This document shows positions 11,712-18,962 of a stretch of 43,440 nucleotides of DNA, piece after piece. The notes under the pieces were generated by a model. It was not told where the DNA came from, did no database searches, and saw nothing but the letters and a program-made list of their open reading frames with translations. Position 1 is the stretch's first letter; the number at the start of each line of letters is the position of its first letter. Location of the stretch: IMG/VR virus record IMGVR_UViG_3300044695_004426, positions 1-43,440 of that record, one strand, 5' to 3'. The stretch comes from a virus. A program made the position numbers and the translations under genes.

Positions 11712-12867
11712 GTTCATTCCACCGAACCAACACGACAACCACCCTGAGGCGTCCCGTCGTGGACGGGCACAGTTCCCGACCGGGTGGGAACCGAGGGTGA
11801 CCGAGGGATCCGACCAGGCGGAAGCGGTGTCTGCCGTGTTCGATACTGAACCGGACGAGGTCACGTTGCTCGAAGGTTGGCGGATGGATCCCGAGTTGTG
11901 GCGGATCGTGGACGGGTCGTTGTTGGTGAACCGGTGGCAGAGTCCGTCCGGCGACTGGTGTTTCCAATACAAAGCACGGTTGGTTCGTCGTGTCGGTCGG
12001 CTGGTGGACGTGGACGAGTTGTTGCGGGGGATCGGACGGTGGAAACCGGTTGCGGAACCGAAACGGGTGTCGTCGGATCATCTCGTGGTGTGTTTCTCCG
12101 ACTGGCAGATCGGTAAGGCGGACGGCGACGGGACGGTCGGGACGGTGCAACGGATCTCGGAGTCGGTGTCACGGTTGGTTGCGTATGCGAAACAGGTCAG
12201 GCCGGCGTCGATCGTTGTTGTCGGCTTGGGTGATCTGCTCGAGGGTTGCGACGGGCATTATCCGGGTCAGACGTTCACCGTTGAACTGGATCGGCGTCAG
12301 CAGTTGCGGGTGGTGCGTCGTTTGTTTCGTGACGCGGTGATCTCGTTGTCTCGGTTAGGTGTCCCGATGGTGGTGTCTGCCGTGGCCGGTAATCACGGTG
12401 AGAACCGTCGGGACGGCAAGGCGTTCACCGGACCTGGTGATAACGACGACGTGGCGGTGGTGGAACAGGTGGCGGAGGTGTTGCAAGCGAACCCGGAGGC
12501 GTTCGGGCATGTGTCGTTCCACATACCGGACGACCGGTTGTCTGTGTTGTTGGACGTTGCCGGTTGGCGGGTCGGGTTTCATCATGGGCACATTGCCGGT
12601 CGTGGTTCGACCCCGCAGCAGAAACAACAGAACTGGTGGAAGGATCACGCGTTCATGTTGTCGCCGGTTGGTGACGCCGATTACCTGTTCACCGGTCATT
12701 ACCACCACCTAAGCGTCGTGGATCACGGTCCTCGAGTTCACTTCCAAGCTCCGGCGATGGACGGTGGCAGCCGATGGTGGGAGGACCGCGGCGGTGGCAT
12801 GTCGGCGTCGGGGACGCTTACGGTCATGGTTGGTGAGTCCGGTTGGGATCGACTTCGTGTGTTGTGA
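11695..12867 (+). CDS. calcineurin-like metallophosphoesterase
   Basis: 390 residues from GTG 11695, overlapping the gene before by 17 bases. Metal-binding motifs occur in order: SDWQIGK (where most enzymes have D-x-H, here D-W-Q), GLGDLLEG, VAGNHGENR, GFHHGH and TGHYHH. This is the full five-motif set of the metallophosphoesterase superfamily, with the first His replaced by Gln. The N-terminal 120 residues are specific to phage proteins of this type. The substrate is unknown; such genes occur in many actinophages near head genes, with nuclease or nucleotide phosphatase activity as options. Confidence 0.8.
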   Translation: MSGLSEFIPPNQHDNHPEASRRGRAQFPTGWEPRVTEGSDQAEAVSAVFDTEPDEVTLLEGWRMDPELWRIVDGSLLVNRWQSPSGDWCFQYKARLVRRVGRLVDVDELLRGIGRWKPVAEPKRVSSDHLVVCFSDWQIGKADGDGTVGTVQRISESVSRLVAYAKQVRPASIVVVGLGDLLEGCDGHYPGQTFTVELDRRQQLRVVRRLFRDAVISLSRLGVPMVVSAVAGNHGENRRDGKAFTGPGDNDDVAVVEQVAEVLQANPEAFGHVSFHIPDDRLSVLLDVAGWRVGFHHGHIAGRGSTPQQKQQNWWKDHAFMLSPVGDADYLFTGHYHHLSVVDHGPRVHFQAPAMDGGSRWWEDRGGGMSASGTLTVMVGESGWDRLRVL

Positions 12868-12899
12868 TGCCACGTTCGGCGGTCTAGGTTTCCGCCTCC

Positions 12900-13067
12900 A
12901 TGTTTCTTCCTGATTCGGTTTCGGTGTTGTCCGGTTGTCGTGACTCAGAACGTCGTGTTGAGGCGACGGTGACGGTTGGTCGGTGTGAGCGGTGTGACCA
13001 GTCGTTGTCGTTTCGTGACGTGGTGTTGGGTGTGTGTCCGAGGTGTGGGCGTTACGTTCCGGTTTAG
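12900..13067 (+). CDS. zinc-ribbon microprotein
   Basis: A 55-codon gene, too short for usual length cut-offs, from ATG 12900 to TAG 13067. It contains two CxxC knuckles 13 residues apart: RCERC near residues 28-32 and VCPRC near 45-49. This is a compact four-cysteine zinc ribbon with an Arg-rich N-terminal half. No strong ribosome site precedes the ATG, and a small GGCGG/CCGCC hairpin lies just upstream. The Cys spacing and the uninterrupted frame argue that it is real; the role, perhaps DNA or RNA binding, is unknown. Confidence 0.5.
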   Translation: MFLPDSVSVLSGCRDSERRVEATVTVGRCERCDQSLSFRDVVLGVCPRCGRYVPV

Positions 13068-13124
13068 TGACCTGGTGGACTCGGTTCCGGGTTTCCGTTG
13101 TGGTTGTTGGGTTTCTGCCGGTAG

Positions 13125-13153
13125 TTGTGTTTGTGTTTCCTATGGTCTACGAT
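13125..13153 (+). promoter_or_regulatory. strong sigma70-type promoter, family member 1
   Basis: -35 TTGTGT (13125-13130), an exact 17-base spacer and -10 TACGAT (13148-13153). A 35-base stretch around it is identical to the promoter at 35175-35209, and the spacer ends TTTCCTATGGTC. The transcript would begin about 13160, at the foot of the leader hairpin, and drive the gene at 13204. Confidence 0.75.
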
Positions 13154-13154
13154 G

Positions 13155-13184
13155 GTGGTTGTTGAGGAACGGGTCCTCAACCAC
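13155..13184 (+). promoter_or_regulatory. leader hairpin with GGAACG-type loop
   Basis: GTTGAGGA (13161-13168) pairs with TCCTCAAC (13174-13181) around loop ACGGG. A 3-base bulge register also lets GTGG (13155-13158) pair with CCAC. The hairpin begins where transcription should start and is followed 9 bases later by the ribosome site AGGGAGCAGAC. The same hairpin occurs at 29580 and a variant at 35215. It may stabilise the mRNA 5' end or bind a regulator. Confidence 0.6.
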
Positions 13185-13203
13185 AACACAGGGAGCAGAC
13201 ACC

Positions 13204-13446
13204 ATGAACCGGATCGAAGCAGAACGGATCACACGGCAACACAACAAGATCGTCGGAACACTCACCGACACCATGACCTACCGCCAACGGTACGCAGTCG
13301 AACGGACCGCCGAACGACTTCACTTCCAACTCGCCCAAGCACAAGCGACCGAACCGTGGAAGGTGAGATGGTCCGAGGCCGATCGCACGTTGTCGATCGT
13401 GGACAAGACACCACCGACCGGTCCGACGTTTCGGATCGTGTTGTGA
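13204..13446 (+). CDS. small unknown protein from a strong promoter
   Basis: 80 residues from ATG 13204, the first gene behind the 13125 promoter and hairpin leader, with GGGAGC 6-11 bases upstream. A longer ORF from 12976 would cross the promoter and is rejected. The protein has a basic, helical N-terminal region (IEAERITRQHNKIV, RQRYAVERTAERL) and an acidic/hydrophobic tail. It matches no family I know. Placement behind a strong promoter suggests abundant early expression. Confidence 0.65.
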   Translation: MNRIEAERITRQHNKIVGTLTDTMTYRQRYAVERTAERLHFQLAQAQATEPWKVRWSEADRTLSIVDKTPPTGPTFRIVL

Positions 13447-13457
13447 CGGGAGGAACC

Positions 13458-13979
13458 GTGGACACCATGACGAGATCAGACATACGGGCCGAAGCGATCA
13501 GGTTGCGAACCGAAGGGTTGTCGTTCGCAGCGATCGCCGCACGGTTCACGGAGGCCGGTATCCCGACCGCTCGAGGTGGTCGGTGGCATCCGCCGAGTGT
13601 CCGGGCGCTGATCCTGACCCAACCGTCCGAGGTGACGACGACCAGTCCTGAACCCGAACCGGACGACGAACCGGATCAGGGTCCCGCCGACGATGTGGTG
13701 GCGGTGGTGGTGCCGACCGGTGGAACCGTTCCATTACCGGACCATCTGACCTATCTCTCCGAGGTCCGGTTGGATCACGGGACGTTCACCGTTGGTGAGT
13801 CGGTGTGGGTGGCCGGGTGGCCGAAGTCGAAGGGTGCCACCTACCGGGTGCATCGGATCCTGTCACGACCGGACCGACCGCTGGACGTTCAGGTCACGTT
13901 CGATCATCGAGGAACCCGTCAGATCCACTCGGTCGATCCAGCCAGGATCCGGCGACGGAGGGACAAGCGGGACCGGTGA
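13458..13979 (+). CDS. recombinase-tail-like HTH protein with SH3-like C-terminus
   Basis: 173 residues from GTG 13458, just after GGGAGGA (13448-13454); ATG 13467 is an alternative. Residues about 12-50 (AEAIRLRTEGLSFAAIAAR, then GIPTARGGRWHPPSVRALI) match the HTH tail of large serine recombinases, where I-P-T-x-R-G-G-x-W-x-x-x-x-V is typical. No N-terminal resolvase catalytic domain is present. After an acidic linker, the C-terminal 80 residues look like a small beta-barrel. It is probably a DNA-binding protein rather than an integrase; it ends just before the repeat region. Confidence 0.6.
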   Translation: MDTMTRSDIRAEAIRLRTEGLSFAAIAARFTEAGIPTARGGRWHPPSVRALILTQPSEVTTTSPEPEPDDEPDQGPADDVVAVVVPTGGTVPLPDHLTYLSEVRLDHGTFTVGESVWVAGWPKSKGATYRVHRILSRPDRPLDVQVTFDHRGTRQIHSVDPARIRRRRDKRDR

Positions 13980-14019
13980 CGCTGTCCGAAACACGGACAA
14001 CATTCGGGAGGTCAGGGTG

Positions 14020-14052
14020 CGCCACGGGTTTCTGTCCGTGGCGTTTCCTGTT
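14020..14052 (+). terminator. intrinsic terminator
   Basis: CGCCACGG (14020-14027) pairs perfectly with CCGTGGCG (14036-14043) across an 8-base loop and is followed by TTTCCTGTT. It closes the short transcript from the 13125 promoter, 41 bases after the HTH gene. A second small hairpin, TGTCCG/CGGACA, sits at 13983-13999. Confidence 0.75.
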
Positions 14053-14067
14053 GTCTGACCTACTCCG

Positions 14068-14161
14068 CAGGTTGCGGGGGAGGGTGGTACGCAACTTGCG
14101 GGGGAGGGTGGTGTGCAGTTTGCGGGGGAGGCTCCCCAGCAGTTTGCGGGGGTCAATAAAG
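14068..14161 (+). repeat. four tandem 24-bp repeats
   Basis: The core TTGCGGGGGAGG recurs at 14072, 14096 and 14120, and TTGCGGGGGTC at 14144: an exact 24-base period. Units 1 and 2 extend to GAGGGTGGT followed by a variable end, unit 3 diverges into GCTCCCCAG, and unit 4 is truncated. The region has no convincing gene on either strand and lies just before the capsid promoter. Iteron-like or operator function is possible; no spacers, so it is not CRISPR. Confidence 0.8.
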
Positions 14162-14187
14162 AACCGTCCTAGAACCGTCCTAGAACC
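14162..14187 (+). repeat. 11-bp tandem repeat
   Basis: AACCGTCCTAG occurs twice back to back (14162-14172 and 14173-14183), followed by a third partial copy AACC. An 11-base period places copies on the same face of the helix, as in protein-binding sites. It lies 16 bases upstream of the candidate capsid -35. Confidence 0.75.
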
Positions 14188-14202
14188 AGTTCGCAAGTTC
14201 TA

Positions 14203-14231
14203 TTGCGGACCATGTTGCGGGCACCTATCCT
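14203..14231 (+). promoter_or_regulatory. candidate promoter for the capsid/tail operon
   Basis: -35 TTGCGG (14203-14208), a 17-base spacer and -10 TATCCT (14226-14231). It is downstream of a terminator and two repeat families, and upstream of a 115-base leader for the major capsid gene. The leader contains CCGTCC (14313-14318) that can pair with GGACGG (14325-14330), with a competing CCGTCC at 14332-14337 near the ribosome site TGAGGA. Confidence 0.55.
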
Positions 14232-14351
14232 CAGCGCAGAGCAACCGTCACCCCATAGGCGTGAAGGTTCAGGACTCGCCCAGCCGGTCCCGCTTGCTAC
14301 GTTCGTTCGTTTCCGTCCGCAACAGGACGGACCGTCCCATGAGGATTCACA

Positions 14352-16091
14352 ATGGACCGGATCTCCGAGATCACCACCGCCCTCGAAGGCGACACAATGT
14401 CAGACACCGAACTCGCAGAGGTTCGGGAAGAACTAACCACCATGTTCGACCAGGTCCGCACCGGCGAGATCGACGGTGTCGAAGCGACCGACGTTGAGAC
14501 GCTCGGTCAGATCGTCGCCCTTGTGGAGCAGGTGGACGGTGTCGCTGCGGACCGGATCCGTGCCGCTGAAGAGACAGCGGCTGCGATCGCTGACCTCGAG
14601 GCACGCCTCGCCCCGGTCGCTGACGCCGAGGTTGTCGAAGAGGTTCAGACCGACGACGACGTGGCCGGCGAAGAGTCCGACGAGGACGTGGTGACCGAAC
14701 CGACCGACGCCGAACTGGTGGACGTGGTCGCTGAGGCCGAAGAGATCCTCGAGGACGCTGCGGAACCTGTTGCCGCTGCTGCCCCGCCGTTGGAGTCGAT
14801 CGCTAAGGCGGCTCCCGCCCGTACTCGTCCCCGGAAGGTGGAGACAATGAAGTCATTCCGAATCGCTGGTCAGAGTGGCCCTCTCGCAGACATGGCAGAG
14901 GTCGCTAAGGAAACCGCCGAGGTGTGGAACTCGGGTGCCGCTGGTGTGTACGGCAACCGTGTCCGTGTCGCCCGGATCACCGCCGACTACCCGTCGGATC
15001 GTGTCCTGTCAGAGATGGACGGCGACACGGTGGAGGCCCGCATCGACTCGGTCGTTGCCGCAGGTCAGGACCCCGCCTCGTGGTCGGGTTCGATCGTTGC
15101 TTCGGGCGGTTGGTGCGCCCCGACTGATGTGGATTACGGACTGGCTCAGATCTCCGGCACGGCACGCCCGGTGCGTGACTCCCTGCCGTCGTTCCAGGCA
15201 ACCCGCGGCGGTCTGCGTGTGGCCACGCCTCCGACGCTTGCCGATGTGACCACGTCGCTCGACGCTTCGGATCCTGACGCCGCGGTGTCGGTGTGGACCA
15301 ACGCAACCGACGAGGACCCCGACGGTGACACGAAGGGTGTGCAGGTCATCCCGTGCCCGGAGTTCACCGAGTACCTCACCGCTGCGATCGTGAAGCGCCT
15401 CCGGGTCGGGAACTTCGGTGCCCGTGCGTTCCCTGAGAGCGTCACCCAATACAACGACTTGGCGCTCGCCGCACATGCCCGGATCGCGGAAACCCGGATG
15501 CTGGATCAGATCAAGACCGCTTCCACCGCTGTCACCGTTGGGCAGAGCTTCGGCGCTTCCCGTGACATTATCGAGGCGATCAAGCGTGCCGCCGCTGCGT
15601 ACCGCAGCCGTCACCGTGCCCCGAACGTTGTGCTTCGTGCGATGGTTCCTCGGTGGATCACGACCCTCGGTGACGTGGACCTGGTCCGTGGCCTCCAGTC
15701 GGACGCAATGTTCGTGTCTGAAGGTGAGCGGGTGTTCCGTGACGGTCTGGCCGTCGCCGGTGTGAACGTCACGCTGTACGACGACACTCCGTCCACCGGC
15801 ACCTCACAGGTGTTCGGCGCTCAGGGCGCCGGTGCCCTGTCGGCGTGGCCCGGTCAGGTCCAATGGGGTTTGTTCGACGAGGGGCACTTCCTGTTCCTCG
15901 ATGGCGGCACGCTGGACCTCGGCATCGTCCGTGACTCCACCCTGAACGCAACGAACGACTTCGAGAACTTCGTGGAAACGTTCGAGGGTGTCGCCGCTCG
16001 CGGTGTTGAGGCCCTGTGGATCACGTCCACGGTTTGCCCTGACGGAACGTCGGCGAACGGCATCGACGACGCCGTCGCTTGCGGATCCTGA
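14352..16091 (+). CDS. major capsid protein with N-terminal scaffold domain
   Basis: 579 residues from ATG 14352. Residues 1-165 are highly acidic and helical (an internal scaffold or delta domain). They are followed by capsid-fold sequence: TARPVRDSLPSF, IVKRLRVGNFGARAFPE, DIIEAIKRAAAAYR and FLDGGTLDLGIVRDS, the last being a typical actinophage capsid hairpin near the C-terminus. The adjacent upstream protease probably removes the acidic arm at the junction near residue 165, as in HK97. This junction also holds a Shine-Dalgarno-like AAGGTGGAG before ATG 14847, so a scaffold-free capsid could be made directly. Confidence 0.85.
   Translation: MDRISEITTALEGDTMSDTELAEVREELTTMFDQVRTGEIDGVEATDVETLGQIVALVEQVDGVAADRIRAAEETAAAIADLEARLAPVADAEVVEEVQTDDDVAGEESDEDVVTEPTDAELVDVVAEAEEILEDAAEPVAAAAPPLESIAKAAPARTRPRKVETMKSFRIAGQSGPLADMAEVAKETAEVWNSGAAGVYGNRVRVARITADYPSDRVLSEMDGDTVEARIDSVVAAGQDPASWSGSIVASGGWCAPTDVDYGLAQISGTARPVRDSLPSFQATRGGLRVATPPTLADVTTSLDASDPDAAVSVWTNATDEDPDGDTKGVQVIPCPEFTEYLTAAIVKRLRVGNFGARAFPESVTQYNDLALAAHARIAETRMLDQIKTASTAVTVGQSFGASRDIIEAIKRAAAAYRSRHRAPNVVLRAMVPRWITTLGDVDLVRGLQSDAMFVSEGERVFRDGLAVAGVNVTLYDDTPSTGTSQVFGAQGAGALSAWPGQVQWGLFDEGHFLFLDGGTLDLGIVRDSTLNATNDFENFVETFEGVAARGVEALWITSTVCPDGTSANGIDDAVACGS
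14835..14849 (+). promoter_or_regulatory. candidate internal start in the capsid gene
   Basis: AAGGTGGAG (14835-14843) precedes an in-frame ATG at 14847, exactly where the acidic scaffold arm ends and capsid sequence begins (MKSFRIAGQSG). It could be a nested start giving mature-length capsid protein, or simply mark the protease cleavage junction. Confidence 0.4.
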
Positions 16092-16114
16092 GCTGACCTG
16101 GTCACGGGATAATC

Positions 16115-16987
16115 GTGCCTGACCTATCGTTCGCAGTCGTAGACCCTCCGGCGCTAACACCGCCGAGGGTCGGACTGCTTGCCTCTGCCGAAGAGATCTC
16201 CGACGACGCCCGGTGGACTGCCGGACTTGCGTTCGATCCGTTCGCCTGTGGTACTCAGGGCGGTTACTTCACCGCTTGTGACGCCGACGGTGCCGAGGAC
16301 TACGGGTCGAAGGCGTTCGACGGTGAATCACGACTGGTGGAATACCATCCGTTCGTTGCGTGGTACGGCGACTCGTGTTCGTCAGCGACGTTCGGGTCAC
16401 GGGACTTCGCCGGTCGTGCCGCAGCCGCCTACGTCGCAGCAGAGTCGGCGTTGCTCGCACAGGAACTGTGGGAGGGAAACGTCGCTCAGGCTGCCGGTTT
16501 CCCGAACGCTTACCTCGCCTCATCGGACGCCGACGTGTTGCCCGGTGTGTGGCCTGCCGTGAACGGGTTGGGTGTCCTCCAAGCGGCGTTGGCCGAAGCG
16601 ATTCCGGGTCGTGGCATGATCCACGCACCTCGAGATGTTGCCGGGTTGTGGTATCTCGCCGGCGCTGTCCGTCGTGAAGGTGCGTTGTTACTCGACGCGT
16701 TCGACAACATCGTCGTCGCTGATTCCGGTTACACCGGTGTCGGTCCTGACGGTGAGGCCCGCACCGATACCACGGCGTTTGTGTACGCCACCGACCAGGT
16801 GAAGGTTCGTCGTGACGGTCAGGTTCGGGTGCTGCCCGATCCGGGTGCGTTCTCGGCGGCGTTGGATCGTGACACCAACCTTATTGAGTGGCGTGCCGAA
16901 CGGATCGTGGCCGCTTACTGGTCAGGGTGTGCCCATCTCGCCATTGAAGTAGATACCTGTTCCACCGAATGTCCATCGGGTTCGTAA
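16115..16987 (+). CDS. structural protein of unknown role next to the capsid
   Basis: 290 residues from GTG 16115 after a 23-base gap. The protein has an actinophage-type C-terminal pattern: FVYATDQVKVRRDGQV, then LDRDTNLIEWRAERIVAAYW. It ends in a Cys-rich tail (CSTECPSGS). Proteins with this ending commonly follow the capsid gene in actinophages, and some are duplicated. A minor capsid, decoration or head-completion role fits the location. It has no known catalytic motif. Confidence 0.55.
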   Translation: MPDLSFAVVDPPALTPPRVGLLASAEEISDDARWTAGLAFDPFACGTQGGYFTACDADGAEDYGSKAFDGESRLVEYHPFVAWYGDSCSSATFGSRDFAGRAAAAYVAAESALLAQELWEGNVAQAAGFPNAYLASSDADVLPGVWPAVNGLGVLQAALAEAIPGRGMIHAPRDVAGLWYLAGAVRREGALLLDAFDNIVVADSGYTGVGPDGEARTDTTAFVYATDQVKVRRDGQVRVLPDPGAFSAALDRDTNLIEWRAERIVAAYWSGCAHLAIEVDTCSTECPSGS

Positions 16988-16996
16988 GGAGTCCTA

Positions 16997-17686
16997 ATGT
17001 CTATCTGCCTCGGTTCTCTCCAGGTTTGCCGAATCCGTGTCGCCAAGCTCACCGCTGGTGGCACGCCTGATCCCGGCCCGACCTCCGGTTACGTTTCGGA
17101 TGCCATCATCCAAGCGAACCTGACCGTCGAACTGTCACAGGGCGACGACTTCGAGTTGAAGAACGGTTGTGGGAACATTGCTCAGCAGTTCAAGGACTGC
17201 GACAAGGTGAAGCGTGTCGCGATCGACGCCGAGTTCTCACAGTTGGATTCCGAACTGGTTGGGTTGCTGACCGGGTCGTCCACGTTTTACGACGACGTGG
17301 AAGAGGTCACGATCGGTGGTGCGTTGCCGTCCTCGACGGATGTGTGCCAGACCGGGTTCGCAATGGAACTGTGGACGAAGGCGTGGAACGGAAACCAGCA
17401 GGCGAACGCTTCGCTGATCGGTGGGTCCGCCTCGGACGTGGTGTATTGGCGCTGGTTCTTCCCGTTCGTGCGGGTCCAGTTGGGTCAAATGACGTTGCAG
17501 AACGACATTCTGCGTATCCCTGTGACCGGTTACGGTCAGGAAAACGACGACATGCCCGCTGCGGGTCCGTTCGGTGACTTCCCGACTGCGGTTGTGGCCG
17601 ACGGTGGGATCACAACTTCGATGGGTTGGTTCGTGGACGACGAACTGCCCGAGGCCCAATGCGGCTACATCGAAGTTGAGTCCTGA
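16997..17686 (+). CDS. probable major tail (tube) protein
   Basis: 229 residues from ATG 16997 with a strong AAGGAGT site (16986-16992). The N-terminal half, VELSQGDDFELKNGCGNIAQ ending KRVAIDAEF, and the C-terminal half, VYWRWFFPFVRVQLGQMTL followed by IPVTGYGQEND, form the two-part beta-sandwich pattern of actinophage major tail subunits. Its position, before the head-tail connectors instead of after the terminator, is unusual. No other tube candidate lies between the terminator and the tape measure, which supports the call. Confidence 0.6.
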   Translation: MSICLGSLQVCRIRVAKLTAGGTPDPGPTSGYVSDAIIQANLTVELSQGDDFELKNGCGNIAQQFKDCDKVKRVAIDAEFSQLDSELVGLLTGSSTFYDDVEEVTIGGALPSSTDVCQTGFAMELWTKAWNGNQQANASLIGGSASDVVYWRWFFPFVRVQLGQMTLQNDILRIPVTGYGQENDDMPAAGPFGDFPTAVVADGGITTSMGWFVDDELPEAQCGYIEVES

Positions 17687-17701
17687 TCCGATGGTCTGAT
17701 C

Positions 17702-18508
17702 GTGGCTCTCTGCGCCCCGTGGATCACCGCTGAGGACATTATCGGTGACGATGCCCTGTGCCCGTCGTGTGTCCTGAACGAGTCGATCACGCCTGACCAG
17801 GCGACCGCCGCCGCACAGTTGGCGTCGTCGGTCCTGTTTGAGATGACGGGTCGGAAGTGGCAGGGTGTGTGTGAGGCGACTGTTCGTCCCGCTGCCCGTC
17901 CACGAACTGATCCTCCGCCGCCCGATCCTCGAGTTACGTCCGACCGGTTGTTCCAGTCGGTGCCTCCCGGTTGGAATGAGTCGTGGGGATGGTACGAGTT
18001 CTCCGACCGTGAGGACTTGGCGAACCGGCGTCGGGTGGCGTTGGGTTTGTATCCGGTGATCTCGGTGTCGTCTGTTGAGTTCGACGGTGTGGCGTTGGAT
18101 GCGTCGGCGTACCGGGTGGACGAACGACGGTGGTTGGTGCGTCAGGACGGCGGGTCGTGGCCTTGCCGTCAGGACTGGTGGAAACCGGACGGCGATCCGG
18201 GAACCTGGTCGGTGACGTTTGACTATGGGGTGGATCCACCGGACGAGGCGAAACTGATCTGTGCGATCTACGCCTGTGAACTGGCGAAGTCGTGTGCCGG
18301 GTTGGAGTGCGCGTTGCCTGCCCGTACTCAGTCGATTAGTCGGCAGGGTGTGTCTCAGGTGTTGTTCGACCCGTTGGATCTCATTATGGATGGAATGATC
18401 GGTTTGCCGATCGTGGACACCTACATAAAGGCGGTGAACCCGAACCGGCGTCGGTCCCGTGCCCGGATCGCTTCGCCGGATGTTCCTCGCCCGGTGCGTT
18501 ATGGCTGA
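17702..18508 (+). CDS. head-tail adaptor (gp6-like connector)
   Basis: 268 residues, GTG 17702. Early residues ITPDQATAAAQLASSVLFEM followed by TGRKWQG give the connector's helix bundle, and GTWSVTFDYGVDPPDEAKL starts the C-terminal helices. A tail of RTQSISRQGVSQVLFDP and DTYIKAVNPNRRRSRARI matches actinophage head-to-tail adaptors. These proteins form the ring directly below the portal. It is followed by the tail-completion genes in the usual order. Confidence 0.75.
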   Translation: MALCAPWITAEDIIGDDALCPSCVLNESITPDQATAAAQLASSVLFEMTGRKWQGVCEATVRPAARPRTDPPPPDPRVTSDRLFQSVPPGWNESWGWYEFSDREDLANRRRVALGLYPVISVSSVEFDGVALDASAYRVDERRWLVRQDGGSWPCRQDWWKPDGDPGTWSVTFDYGVDPPDEAKLICAIYACELAKSCAGLECALPARTQSISRQGVSQVLFDPLDLIMDGMIGLPIVDTYIKAVNPNRRRSRARIASPDVPRPVRYG

Positions 18509-18962
18509 CGTGTCCGGGTTGGTGGCTGCTGTTGAGGCGCGTGCCGTGGCGATCTTCGACGATGCCGTGGACGGTATGCGGCAACGGGTGGACGAGGTGG
18601 TTCCGGTTGGTGAACCGGATTACTTGGGTCGCCCGTCGTTCGGTCCACGTTTGCGGGATACGTTCTTCCGTACACCGACTGAGGTTCGTGGTGCGGTGAT
18701 CTCGGCGGACATTGGGTATTCGGCGCCGCAAGCGTTCTACTCAAACAACCTCCAGCCGCCGCACATCATCCGGTCCCGTGGCCGGTATCCGTTGCGGTTC
18801 TGGTGGGAGAACGGACCGGACGGACCCGGTGAGTACCGGTTTATGGCTGTGAATCATCCCGGCAATGTGAACAGTCGGTCGCTCGGCTGGTGGGATAAGA
18901 CGATCGACGGCGGATCGTGGACATTAGAACTGGACGCCTCAACTGCGTTGGTGTCGTCGTGA
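18501..18962 (+). CDS. HK97 gp10-like tail completion protein
   Basis: 153 residues from ATG 18501, overlapping the adaptor by 8 bases. The pattern YLGRPSFGPRLRDTFF and ADIGYSAPQAFYSNN, then W-rich FWWENGPDGPGEYRF and NHPGNVN, matches the HK97 gp10/minor-tail family whose members join the connector to the tail tube. Its stop overlaps the next GTG start. Confidence 0.6.
   Translation: MADVSGLVAAVEARAVAIFDDAVDGMRQRVDEVVPVGEPDYLGRPSFGPRLRDTFFRTPTEVRGAVISADIGYSAPQAFYSNNLQPPHIIRSRGRYPLRFWWENGPDGPGEYRFMAVNHPGNVNSRSLGWWDKTIDGGSWTLELDASTALVSS

Noticed and set aside
12976-13203. Upstream extension of the gene at 13204
   Set aside because: It would place the start before a strong promoter and overlap the zinc-ribbon gene; ATG 13204 has a good ribosome site.
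13458-13979. Serine integrase
   Set aside because: Only the C-terminal HTH segment is present; the catalytic resolvase domain and coiled coil are missing, and no attachment site is visible.
14068-14161. CRISPR array
   Set aside because: The 24-base units are contiguous, with no variable spacers and no cas genes.
13805-14497. Plus-strand frame running through the 24-bp repeats
   Set aside because: It overlaps the HTH gene, terminator, promoter and capsid start, and its product is just the translated repeat (LRGRVV).
17686-17701. Fifth member of the promoter family at CCGATGGTCT
   Set aside because: The spacer core matches in part but no -10 or -35 is present; it is in a short gap within the late operon.
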